Under the pieces are notes generated by a model. It had not been told where the DNA came from. It saw only the letters and a list, made by a program, of their open reading frames with translations, and ran no database searches. DNA of 64,000 nucleotides, from contig NZ_JAALXT010000004.1 of assembly GCF_011634775.1 (NCBI RefSeq), forward strand, positions 806,001 through 870,000. Reading direction: 5' to 3'. Shown here in pieces: positions 56,165-64,000 of this stretch. A program made the position numbers and the translations under genes. Source of the stretch: Thalassoroseus pseudoceratinae (lineage in GTDB: Bacteria > Planctomycetota > Planctomycetia > Planctomycetales > Planctomycetaceae). How positions within the stretch are numbered: position 1 is the stretch's first letter; each line of letters opens with the position of its first letter.

Positions 56165-56572
56165 ACAAATGCCCTCCAGGGTAGCTGACAATCAGCGGTG
56201 ACGTTTCGTTGAATTGTTTCTTCTAGTCAGGATGTTTGGCAGACACACGCTAGCCAACAAACACCTGAAAAATCGATTTCAGCGAATCGATTGATAATTT
56301 CGCTTCCGGCCATCGACAATACCAACGCTGGCACTCCCGAGGACCATCGCAACACGGCACATATACTCCGTCAGGTGTTTCGTGTAAACGCCAAACGAGG
56401 TGAAATGAGCAAAGAACGTGCGAGCGACCAAATATTGACGGTGTGTCACGCTCTCATCATTGGCGAAGTTGATTGAAAATGCGAATTCCCTGCCCAATCA
56501 ACGCCAACCCCGTATTTAACACAGCGGCACGCAATCGTTCAACCAACTTCACCGAGCGATTCTTCAATCTGA
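56165..56572. other. About 0.4 kb between fabD and acpP
   Basis: Non-coding as far as can be seen; a 72-residue minus frame lacks a ribosome binding site and protein-like composition. An AT-richer stretch nearest acpP may hold its own promoter. fabG, often located here in other bacteria, is absent. Confidence 0.5.
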
Positions 56573-57481
56573 TTAGGAATCATTCACAGTTTCGCAGGGA
56601 ACCTTGCGATTGATGCGTTTCAAGAGCCCTTTCAATACTTTTCCGGGGCCAATCTCGTAGAACTCGGTGACGCCGGCGTCCAACATGGCTCGAATCGAGT
56701 TCTCCCACAACACTGGACTCACAACCTGTCGCACGAGCAAGCTGCGAATGCTGTCCGGTTCTTCGTGGCTGGCGGCATCGACATTGGAAACCAAAGGAAT
56801 TTCTGGCTTCTTGAGCGGCACGCCGGCAAGAGCTTCCGCCAACTGTTCGTCGGCGGGCTTCATAATTTCGGTGTGAAACGCTCCAGCGACCGCCAATGGA
56901 ATGGGCTTGCCACCTTTCGCGGTGATCAACTCAACCGCCTTTTCACAAGCGGCGTTCTCACCGGAGATCACGGTATTGCCGGGGCACAGGTAATTCGCAA
57001 TGAAAATCCGCCCTGCGTCAGAGGCCTCTTGGCAAACTTCCTCGACTTGCGGACGGTCCAACAACAATGCACTGACCATTCCCGACGGAACTTTGTCGGC
57101 GGCAGCTTGCATCGCCTCTCCACGACGCTGCACGACTTTTAAGCCGTCTTCGAACGTCAGCGCTCCGGAAAACACCAATGCGGTGTATTCGCCCAGGCTC
57201 AGTCCGGCCGTCATTTCGCAACCGAGCACCACATCAGGGCGTTCCGCTCGCAGCATTTCCAAGGCTGCCAAACTGGTCACAAACAATGCCGGTTGGCTGA
57301 TAACAGTGGAATCCAATTCCTCCGCAGGACCTTCGAAACACAACTTTGCGAGGTCGTAACCGAGAATCTCGCCAGCTTGATCGAACAACTGCTTCGCTGC
57401 TGGGCACTTCTCGACGATGGTGCGTCCCATCCCGACGTGTTGCGCCCCCTGACCCGGGAACAAAAATGCGATTTTACTCAT
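56573..57481 (-). CDS. fabD: Malonyl-CoA:ACP transacylase
   Basis: A 302-residue FabD: N-terminal FLFPGQGAQHVGMG, catalytic Ser95 in AGLSLGEYTAL, and catalytic His203 in AVAGAFHTEIM. It loads malonyl groups onto ACP, supplying FabF and FabH. Plausibly transcribed with plsX upstream (111 bp gap) and separated from acpP by about 0.4 kb. Confidence 0.96.
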   Translation of the reverse strand: MSKIAFLFPGQGAQHVGMGRTIVEKCPAAKQLFDQAGEILGYDLAKLCFEGPAEELDSTVISQPALFVTSLAALEMLRAERPDVVLGCEMTAGLSLGEYTALVFSGALTFEDGLKVVQRRGEAMQAAADKVPSGMVSALLLDRPQVEEVCQEASDAGRIFIANYLCPGNTVISGENAACEKAVELITAKGGKPIPLAVAGAFHTEIMKPADEQLAEALAGVPLKKPEIPLVSNVDAASHEEPDSIRSLLVRQVVSPVLWENSIRAMLDAGVTEFYEIGPGKVLKGLLKRINRKVPCETVNDS

Positions 57482-57568
57482 TCCGACGTCCGTTTCCTAA
57501 TTTCCATCAACCGAAGTTCTTCGGCTCGTCAGCCATGTATTTCCGAGGATCGCCATTCCATCACGTGC

Positions 57569-57596
57569 GGGGTCACGCTGCGTTAACCCAGCTTAC
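57569..57596. repeat. Copy of a CCCAGC(C/T)TAC-type interspersed repeat at the plsX 3' end
   Basis: GGGGTCACGCTGCGTTAACCC followed by AGCTTAC resembles the ends of the 32220-32308 block (TGACCCAGCCTAC). On the minus strand the plsX stop codon TAA (57593-57595) lies inside it, so the repeat abuts or supplies the end of that gene. Confidence 0.4.
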
Positions 57597-58597
57597 GAAT
57601 CCCCAACCGATCGAGACAGTTCACTCACAATTCGTGAATTGATGTCGCGGTCTTGGAATTTGCGGGTCAATTTCAGAGCGTTGCGAATTGAAGCGGCATT
57701 GCTCGATCCATGGCAGATGATGCACACGCCATCAATTCCCAACAGCGGTGCCCCGCCCTCTTCACTGTACTCGAATCGTCGTCCGATTTCTCCGAAGGTT
57801 TGTTTGGCGAGATCGCGTTCGCTGTCAAGTTGCGAGCAAACTTGGTGTGAAATCGCCTTGAGCATGAAGTCGGCCATGCCCTCACTGACTTTCAGCACCA
57901 CATTGCCGACAAAACCCTCACAGATGAGCACATCGACTTCACCCTGATACAAACCGCGTCCCTCGACGTTGCCGATGTAGCGGTCTTTGATCGGGCTGCT
58001 CAGCAACAATTGATGCGTTTCGCGGTAAAGGTCGTTGCCTTTGCCATCCTCGCTGCCGATATTCATCAGCCCCACGCTCGGGTTTTCGATGCCCAACACG
58101 GCTTCGGCGTAGATCGCCCCCATCGTAGCGTATTGGACAAGATGTTCCGGACGGGCAGCGGGATTGGCTCCCACGTCCATCAAGATCGATTTGCCCCGTG
58201 CGGTCGGCAACGCGGTTGCAATCCCCGGGCGTTTAATGCCTTTGAGAAACAACCGCGTTCGCAACCCCGCGGCGACGACGGCTCCGGTGTTCCCCGCGGA
58301 GACGACGGCATCCGCTTCTTTCGCGGCCATCATTTTCCAGCAAACGGCGATGGACGAATTGGGTTTCTTCCGCATCGCTTCGGTCGGTTTTTCTTCCATT
58401 CCGACCACGCCTTCAGACGCTCGGAATGACAACCGTTCGCCGGAATAGCCCGACTGTTCCACCAACGATTCCAATTGCGGCTGATCTCCGACCAGCACAA
58501 CTTCAATATCCGAATCCGCCTGCAAAGCGGCGATCGCTCCGTCAATATTCGGTTGCGGGGCGTGATCCCCGCCCATCGCATCCAGGGCAATTTTCAT
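57593..58597 (-). CDS. plsX: Phosphate acyltransferase PlsX
   Basis: A 334-residue PlsX starting MKIALDAMGGDHAPQPNIDG, with SFRASEGVVGMEEKPTEAMR, ADAVVSAGNTGAVVAAGL, LMDVGANPAARPEHLVQYA and EGFVGNVVLKVSEG, all standard. It converts acyl-ACP to acyl phosphate for PlsY, the first step of phospholipid synthesis. The frame extends 32 residues upstream to 58693, but MKIALDAMGGD is the family start. rpmF, a frequent upstream partner, is not present. Confidence 0.96.
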   Translation of the reverse strand: MKIALDAMGGDHAPQPNIDGAIAALQADSDIEVVLVGDQPQLESLVEQSGYSGERLSFRASEGVVGMEEKPTEAMRKKPNSSIAVCWKMMAAKEADAVVSAGNTGAVVAAGLRTRLFLKGIKRPGIATALPTARGKSILMDVGANPAARPEHLVQYATMGAIYAEAVLGIENPSVGLMNIGSEDGKGNDLYRETHQLLLSSPIKDRYIGNVEGRGLYQGEVDVLICEGFVGNVVLKVSEGMADFMLKAISHQVCSQLDSERDLAKQTFGEIGRRFEYSEEGGAPLLGIDGVCIICHGSSNAASIRNALKLTRKFQDRDINSRIVSELSRSVGDS

Positions 58598-58750
58598 AGA
58601 ATAATTCACTTCAAAACCGATCGCCGCATCATCGCTCACGATGGTTTTTGAACGTGTGGAAAACCTAAAAACAGAAAGGTCGCAGTGGCCCACGAATCAA
58701 CGGCGGCATCGTACGCCAACCAAGAAATCCCTGTCAAGCGGCGCGGTTCT

Positions 58751-59386
58751 TGTGATGATGTGATGAGGTCTGGTGTGATGATGTGAATTTCAAGCGTCGT
58801 GCCCGACCGGCGAGCCGTACTGATGTAAGGTGTAGAGCGTGAGGCGTGAGGCGTGAGGTGTCGCATGCGGTGGATGGTCGTGATAGCTTTATTGACCAAA
58901 ACTCTGAGACGAAAGAGATAGCACCGCGGATTGAGGGAACCGCATATGCCAAGTATTACTAACGCTGGGAACACATTTATCCCATGTCTCCAGGCAATCG
59001 TGGCCAAAGGTTACACTGTTACACACTACTTTCTGGGTGACGAACCGGACGACTGGGAGAATCCGCAATGGGATGCTGACAAAGATGGGCAACACTACAA
59101 TGCGACGAGTTTGCCCGAATTGCTTGGGTTAATTGCCAATTGGGAAGTACGCGGTGACGATTGGCAGATCAAATCCGGCGAAAGCGAACTCTTCCACCAA
59201 TTGGTCGATGCTGCCCCGACCTATGACAATGATGGTAATGCAGTACACACATGACCATTCTGGAATGAAAATCAAGCGTGTTCAGCCAGATCAAAGGCGA
59301 GTGAGGGTTCGGTCACCGCTTGCGACGCCTCACTCCTTACCCCTCACTCCTCACATCATCGCCCCAGGCCTCATCACCTGATCACA
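58751..59386. mobile_element. MITE-like element with imperfect terminal inverted repeats and one ORF
   Basis: The outer 36 bases of each end are inverted copies (58751-58786 versus 59351-59386; 31 of 36 match). An inner 28-base pair is also inverted (58846-58873 versus 59313-59340; 23 of 28), both built on GTGAGG units. The left arm carries about 59 nt between outer and inner blocks, the right about 10. The 636-bp unit encloses one 102-residue ORF and no transposase. Its right end overlaps the last codons and stop of the neighbouring glycosyltransferase gene. No clear target-site duplication was seen. Confidence 0.6.
58946..59254 (+). CDS. Small acidic hypothetical protein inside an inverted-repeat element
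   Basis: A 102-residue protein (MPSITNAGNTFIPCLQAIVA...) of unknown function, with a GYTVTHYFLGDEPDDWENP segment and a central helix SLPELLGLIANWEV. ATG 58946 has GAGGG at 8-nt spacing. It is rich in Asp/Asn/Trp with no signal peptide or membrane segment. It is the only gene within the 58751-59386 inverted-repeat unit and could be cargo such as an immunity-type or regulatory protein, but nothing in the sequence shows this. Confidence 0.65.
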   Translation: MPSITNAGNTFIPCLQAIVAKGYTVTHYFLGDEPDDWENPQWDADKDGQHYNATSLPELLGLIANWEVRGDDWQIKSGESELFHQLVDAAPTYDNDGNAVHT

Positions 59387-61137
59387 CTTCCGCTCGGCTC
59401 CTCTGCCACCATCGAAACTGCATCCGCCGGTCGACCGATGACGATGATGTCGTGATCCCGCAGAAACCGTTGTTTCTGGGCGATGATTGTCACATCCTCT
59501 GGCAGAGAGTCTTTGATTTCCTTCCAACGGCCGACGTGCGTGGCGAGGAAGCTATCGTCCTGAGAGAGATACTCATTGACATCTTCCGGCGTCCGGCAAA
59601 CGTCGATTTTCCGTTGCGCGTAGAAGACGAGTCCCGGAGGTGAATAGCGGAATGTCGCGATGCGGGCGGAATCTTGCACCGGCTCTGGCAGCGATTTCAC
59701 AATGTACGAACCATCTTGCTGTTCGCTCACTCGTGGAGCCGCCACGCCGAAGAAGACGGCCACAAACAGAACACACGTCACCAAAACCGTTTGCCGAGCG
59801 GAAGTTTCCCGATGACCATGGAATTGCCGCCATGCGATGATTCCACCGGCAAGCGGAACGATTCCCACCACACCCAACCAGTATTCGCCGGGAATAATGA
59901 AATACGCGGTGATCGGCAACGCGACGATCAAAATGCCACCCACGGTCATCAGCGATCCCATCGCCCAACGATATCCCTTCGCGACCGTCGCCCCGACGTT
60001 CCACGGGCACGCCTCGAACAAATAGCCCGTGAGCAACGCGAGTGCCGGATAACATGGCAACACGTAGTTCGGGAGTTTGGTCCGAGCGATCGAGAAGAAC
60101 CCTACGTACACACCAAGCCAACCCAGCACGAATGCAATTGACTGTCGATCACCCTCGGCTTGTCGATGTCGCTGCACGAGCGAAACAATCGCCAATGGCA
60201 AAAACACAGACCAGGGGAAAAAGCCCATCATGATCGCGATGATGTAATAGAACGGCGGACCACTGTGATTCTCCATCGGCTGCGTGAACCGTCCGATGTT
60301 GTGATTCCCCAGGAAACCACGGAGCCAAGCCCCATCGGTCTGGACACCAACCGCGATGTACCACGGCAACGAAATCACGGCGACACACAGCAAAATCAAA
60401 TCCGGCCGCATCTGCATCGAAGTCTTGAAGAACGGTACCGGACGCAACCAATTCTTGAACCACTGCACGAATTTCGAAGTCCGCGATGCTTCCGTCGGCA
60501 AGACCTTCACATCCGAACGAATTCGCTCCATGTACGCGAACAGCCCAATCACACAACACGGCAGCAACACACCGACCGGCCCCTTCGCAAGCACGGCCGT
60601 CGCCATCGCTGCATACATCGGAAGAAAACGGTACCACCGCTGCGGCAACGTGATTGATTCCTGACGACCCGACCAATCTCGACTGCGGACATACAACAAC
60701 AACGAGAGAGTCGTAAAGAAAATTAGTGTGGAATCCGGTGTCGATGCTCGCGCGACAGCAGTGAACATTAAACAACTACCAAGCACCATCCCCGCCCACA
60801 GACCGGCCCGTCGCGTGAACAAATGACTTCCGATGTAGTACGTCAACACACAGGTGCCAACCCCGAGTACTGCCGAAAAGAATCGAGCCGCGAACTCAGA
60901 AACGCCGAATAAATGAAAACTGGTCAACATGAACCAATAAACGAGAATCGGCTTGTCGGTGCGGAGTTCGTGATTGAATGTGGGGACGATCCAGTCGCCC
61001 CGCTCGAACATTTCGCGTCCACATTCCGCGTTTTTGGGTTCGTCCTCATCGAATAACTGACCCGACCCCAAACTGAGGAAAAAGGTCAACCCGGCCACCG
61101 CGACCACGAACCAAACGCCCGGAATTTTCCAATGCAT
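59374..61137 (-). CDS. ArnT/PMT-like membrane glycosyltransferase
   Basis: A 587-residue polytopic membrane protein (about 10-12 hydrophobic segments). The GT-C/PMT signature is at the N-terminus: LFDEDEPKNAECGREM with acidic DEDEP in the first periplasmic loop, then WIVPTFNHELRTDKPILVYW. ARASTPDSTLIFF is also typical of ArnT-like enzymes. These use polyprenyl-phosphate sugars to glycosylate lipid A or other envelope acceptors. A soluble C-terminal domain (~440-580) follows the membrane part. The last codons are formed by the inverted-repeat element. Confidence 0.9.
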   Translation of the reverse strand: MHWKIPGVWFVVAVAGLTFFLSLGSGQLFDEDEPKNAECGREMFERGDWIVPTFNHELRTDKPILVYWFMLTSFHLFGVSEFAARFFSAVLGVGTCVLTYYIGSHLFTRRAGLWAGMVLGSCLMFTAVARASTPDSTLIFFTTLSLLLYVRSRDWSGRQESITLPQRWYRFLPMYAAMATAVLAKGPVGVLLPCCVIGLFAYMERIRSDVKVLPTEASRTSKFVQWFKNWLRPVPFFKTSMQMRPDLILLCVAVISLPWYIAVGVQTDGAWLRGFLGNHNIGRFTQPMENHSGPPFYYIIAIMMGFFPWSVFLPLAIVSLVQRHRQAEGDRQSIAFVLGWLGVYVGFFSIARTKLPNYVLPCYPALALLTGYLFEACPWNVGATVAKGYRWAMGSLMTVGGILIVALPITAYFIIPGEYWLGVVGIVPLAGGIIAWRQFHGHRETSARQTVLVTCVLFVAVFFGVAAPRVSEQQDGSYIVKSLPEPVQDSARIATFRYSPPGLVFYAQRKIDVCRTPEDVNEYLSQDDSFLATHVGRWKEIKDSLPEDVTIIAQKQRFLRDHDIIVIGRPADAVSMVAEEPSGSVIR

Positions 61138-61315
61138 TGAAGACGTCCCTGTCTCGTTCTGCTGAAACCGTCGTTCCTATTCGGCGACGCTCTGGAATAG
61201 GATGCCTGCGGCTTACTGTCATAATTCGGTTAATAACGGGAAATCAGGATTGCGGGAAGACGTTTTCTGAACACAATGCCGACACTCGCATCGAGACTTC
61301 AGGAAATTCAGTAAG

Positions 61316-62053
61316 ATGACTTGGATTCCGACAGCATTTCGCCCAGCTTCGACTGCCCCGCCTCATGCGATACAATCTGCCAACGTTGTGCGTCACGCGT
61401 GGCGGACACACCTGCTGGTTGTGCTCGGTTTTCTGACCATCGCTGCTCTCTGCCTGCCGTATGACATTGCGTTCTCGCAATGGTTTTTCCGGACACTTAA
61501 CGGCAAACCGGCCTGGATGCGGAATTTCGTCGACAATTTAGTCGGTTTTGGGCACGGCGTTGGTGTGGGGATCATCGTACTCTTGGTCTTGATCCTCGAA
61601 ACCCGTCAGCGGAAGGCTTGGATGAGTGTGCTTTCCACAGCATTCTGCGCCGGTATGGCGGCGAACCTCGTCAAACTCACGGTCGCTCGCTGGCGACCAC
61701 GGGACTACAAAATCGTTCCAGAACATTTTTCCGAAACATTCCGAGGATTTTTGCCGCTGCTCTCGAACGGAACCGGTGGCCAAAGCATGCCCTCGGCTCA
61801 TACCGCGACAGCCGTCGGCATGGCCATCATTATGAGCACGGTCTACCCGCGAGCCAAATATGTGTTCGCGTTTCTCGCATTGAATGTTGCCGTCCATCGC
61901 CTCAGTTATGGTGCCCACCACCTCAGTGATGTCTTTGTCGGAGCCGCTATCGGCTGGGGGGTCGGTCAAATCTGTCGTTGGTCCGCATTGCGATATCACT
62001 ATGTTGAACCAGTCGCCCCAGATGTCTCGATGGAAACCGCACCGCAAAAGTGA
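61316..62053 (+). CDS. PAP2-family membrane phosphatase
   Basis: A 245-residue membrane protein with the three phosphatidic acid phosphatase motifs: KLTVARWRPRDY (KxxxxxxRP), QSMPSAHTATAVGMA (PSxH) and HRLSYGAHHLSDVFVGAAIGW (SxxxxxHxxxD-like). About five to six membrane helices. Such enzymes dephosphorylate lipid phosphates, including undecaprenyl diphosphate or phosphatidate. Being divergent from an ArnT-like gene suggests a shared lipid-carrier theme, which is inference. Confidence 0.92.
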   Translation: MTWIPTAFRPASTAPPHAIQSANVVRHAWRTHLLVVLGFLTIAALCLPYDIAFSQWFFRTLNGKPAWMRNFVDNLVGFGHGVGVGIIVLLVLILETRQRKAWMSVLSTAFCAGMAANLVKLTVARWRPRDYKIVPEHFSETFRGFLPLLSNGTGGQSMPSAHTATAVGMAIIMSTVYPRAKYVFAFLALNVAVHRLSYGAHHLSDVFVGAAIGWGVGQICRWSALRYHYVEPVAPDVSMETAPQK

Positions 62054-62056
62054 TGG

Positions 62057-63943
62057 TCAGGGCAATCGGAACGGCTGCCCCTCTTCGTAGCGTTGTAATC
62101 GTTTCTTGCATGCATCAACCGCCGGACTCGGTGCCAACGCCAACGCATCCTTCTGAAATTGCACAGCCATGTTGAATTCTCCCTGTTCAGCATATGCCGC
62201 GGCGAGCGTATCAACGTAAACCCAGACCTTGCCTTCACTGAGGCTATTAGCTTTGGTAGCCGCCTCCAGTGCTTTCTGACCGTCCCGCCACTCGGCATCG
62301 GGACACGCCGCCTGCAAACGACCGAGATAATGAAACGCAGCGGGCTCACTACTGCCAAGCTTGGCCGCCTTCTGAAATTGAGCCATCGCCTTGCCGTAAT
62401 CCCGATGCTCCTGCTCGGCAAGCCCATAACAAAGATAGACGAACCAAGAATCCTTCCCGTACCGAACCGCATCGCGAAACACCAATCGCCCCTGAGTCCG
62501 GGAAACCCCGACACTCAGCGCCAGTGCCCGACCAGCCAATGCCTCTGGATAATTCGGTCTCAGCCGCAACGCTTCGTCAAAATCCTTGATGGCCAAGTCG
62601 TAATGTTTTAAGGAATAGTGCGCAAGTCCCCTGGCGACATATGCTTGCACGAAGTCCTTTTGAATCGAGATCAATTGATTCAAGACCGCGATCGCGGCCA
62701 CCCCCTGTCCACGATCCAACTTTCCGAAAGGATCCGTGACTTTGAGCCATTCGTCGCGAAGCCGATCTGCTTGTTGCTTCAAACCACCCAACTCCCGTTG
62801 ACGAGTCAGCAACCGACCGGAAACCACTTTGAGTTTTGTCTGCGTTGCCACAGCTTCAGCATTGACCTTTTGAATGGCAAGACTCGTACTCTGCCCTTGA
62901 GCCACCAGTGCTCGGCCCTGCTGTTCGAGTAACGCCTTTTGCTGAAGAGTGATCCGCTGTTGTTGGAGCTGATTATTGACCCCAGCCAATTGGGCTTTGA
63001 TAAGGTTGAGGTTATTGTTCAGCGTGGTCGTCTCCGCCTGACACTGCTTGAGCGTGCTTTGATGCTCGGCGGCTTCTCCGTTCAATTCGGCGATCTGATC
63101 AATCAACTCAGACCGCTTTTGAACTAGTGCTTCTCGTTTGCTGTCAATTTCCTTCAACTTCGCTTTTTCGGCATCGGTCGATACCAAATCCGGTGCAGCC
63201 ACTCCGATCGGCAACACGCCATTCCCATGCGGTGCGGATGCCACCTCAGTCGGCATCGGAGACGGAACATTATTGGAACCATCTGCAACGTTCGAGTCGG
63301 CTGGAGTGTTCCGAGGCTTCTCGTTCATCGGCGGCGATACCGGCATCGGTGTCTGGCGTTCGAGCGGAGAAGGTTTCGGGGCTGGTGACGGCGGTTCAAC
63401 CGGAACCGGCGGACGAGTTGGTGAGAGTCCACCAGCGTTCTCGGGTATTTCTGGTAGCGTGACCGGAGTTTTCGCGGCAACTTCCATCGGAACCGCGGAG
63501 GACTTTGCCACAGCGAGGGGCGGGTTGGTCGCAGGAGTTGTCGAAGGAGTCTTAGCCGTGTCCGAGTTGCCCTCATCCGCCTGGAAAGCCAACACCCCCA
63601 AAACCAACAGCAGCGTTGCCAAAACACCGCCGCCCAATCCTACTACCCACCCGACAACATGCCGTTGCCCCTCGTTTGACACGTCTTTTTCGGCGGACGC
63701 ACCACGCTTGGGATTCGTGGGCGAAGTCGGCGACTTTTGGAGAGTCGATGGCTCAACCGTTTCGGCTTGGTTGAGAATGCTATCGAAATCCGACTGAGTC
63801 GAAATGGCCGGTGGTGGATTCGTTGCTGAGCCCCGACTAGTCCCTTGCCGACATCGCGAACAAGCCCGTGGTTGTTTCGATGTCGACGCAATCAAAAACC
63901 ACTGGCTGCAAACGGGACATTGCCATCGAACTGCTTGGCCCAC
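62057..63943 (-). CDS. Zinc-ribbon, membrane-anchored coiled-coil TPR protein
   Basis: A 628-residue protein. N-terminal zinc ribbon (CPVCSQWF ... CSRC, ~9-32), Ser/Pro linker, one membrane helix (GWVVGLGGGVLATLLLVLGVL, ~97-118), a long Pro/Thr-rich region (~125-255), a coiled coil (~260-400; KLKEIDSKREALVQKRSELID) and C-terminal TPR units (~420-610; HYSLKHYDLAIKDFDEALRL). The start is GTG 63943 with GGAG at 7-nt spacing; the frame stays open upstream only to a stop at 63971 with no better start. It may link a cytoplasmic zinc module to an extracytoplasmic TPR scaffold. Function unknown. Confidence 0.85.
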   Translation of the reverse strand: MGQAVRWQCPVCSQWFLIASTSKQPRACSRCRQGTSRGSATNPPPAISTQSDFDSILNQAETVEPSTLQKSPTSPTNPKRGASAEKDVSNEGQRHVVGWVVGLGGGVLATLLLVLGVLAFQADEGNSDTAKTPSTTPATNPPLAVAKSSAVPMEVAAKTPVTLPEIPENAGGLSPTRPPVPVEPPSPAPKPSPLERQTPMPVSPPMNEKPRNTPADSNVADGSNNVPSPMPTEVASAPHGNGVLPIGVAAPDLVSTDAEKAKLKEIDSKREALVQKRSELIDQIAELNGEAAEHQSTLKQCQAETTTLNNNLNLIKAQLAGVNNQLQQQRITLQQKALLEQQGRALVAQGQSTSLAIQKVNAEAVATQTKLKVVSGRLLTRQRELGGLKQQADRLRDEWLKVTDPFGKLDRGQGVAAIAVLNQLISIQKDFVQAYVARGLAHYSLKHYDLAIKDFDEALRLRPNYPEALAGRALALSVGVSRTQGRLVFRDAVRYGKDSWFVYLCYGLAEQEHRDYGKAMAQFQKAAKLGSSEPAAFHYLGRLQAACPDAEWRDGQKALEAATKANSLSEGKVWVYVDTLAAAYAEQGEFNMAVQFQKDALALAPSPAVDACKKRLQRYEEGQPFRLP

Positions 63944-64000
63944 AGTGTCGCTCCGCGATGTTAAATCGTTCTAAAGTTCCGGTTCTGATAAATAGAACAG

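Noticed and set aside
56279-56497. 72-codon minus frame between fabD and acpP
   Set aside because: No ribosome binding site and no recognisable motif.
58598-58750. rpmF (bL32) upstream of plsX
   Set aside because: This gene order is common elsewhere, so it was looked for, but no bL32-like frame is present.

Overview
The window looks like chromosomal DNA of a planctomycete (Planctomycetales), at mid-range GC as far as can be judged by eye. Pointers are the LEPR-type N-terminal sorting motif (here LETRELLTGD) on a 3360-residue Calx-beta protein, a pair of small pilin-like proteins with the DEAGFVVS(S/A)EL signature, a secreted sulfatase, DUF11-type and TPR secretory proteins, and an unusual fatty-acid synthase locus. 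This assignment is inference from gene content; no marker gene was aligned.

Layout. 1-3.6 kb: 3' end of a protoglobin gene, an FMN-reductase-like flavoprotein, ndk, carA and an ArsR-type regulator. 3.6-8.5 kb: a gene-poor stretch, an acidic-tailed membrane protein, two tandem pilin-like genes separated by a 14-bp tandem repeat, the RNase P RNA gene (minus strand), a dodecin and a CHAD protein. 8.7-13.7 kb (plus): FKBP isomerase, hemW, sugar-phosphate isomerase-like protein, small membrane and stress proteins, quinone oxidoreductase. 13.8-18.6 kb: a translationally coupled LRR/YkgJ pair on minus, then mlaE-mlaF-mlaD and lspA on plus. 18.7-28.8 kb: the giant repeat protein, about 16% of the window. 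29.3-32.7 kb: arylsulfatase, NagB-like protein with an altered active site, small hypothetical gene. 32.9-36.6 kb: rpmB-gatC-gatA, a frameshifted exbD, a Xer recombinase. 37-45 kb: DUF11 secreted protein, ruvB with a small follower gene, yebC, a large TPR protein, an endonuclease-III-like protein with a Ser/Lys tail. 45-50.4 kb: nusA-infB-rbfA behind a terminator-like leader. 51-58.6 kb: TPR protein, then plsX, fabD, acpP, fabF, a glycine-zipper lipoprotein and a second ketoacyl-synthase homologue that has lost its catalytic Cys and one His. 58.7-64 kb: a small inverted-repeat element with its own ORF, an ArnT-like glycosyltransferase, a PAP2 phosphatase and a zinc-ribbon/coiled-coil/TPR protein.

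Functional themes are the translation and transcription core (nusA, infB, rbfA, rpmB, gatCA, rnpB), envelope lipid traffic and lipoprotein maturation (mlaEFD, lspA), fatty acid and phospholipid initiation (plsX, fabD, acpP, fabF and a chain-length-factor-like partner), and large secreted or envelope repeat proteins. Start codons were chosen from Shine-Dalgarno spacing and family length, and in many genes lie downstream of the longest possible start. The most interesting items are the degenerate ketoacyl synthase beside fabF, the terminator-like leader before nusA with no rimP, the 636-bp inverted-repeat element, the tandem pilin-like pair, and the 10-kb Calx-beta gene.
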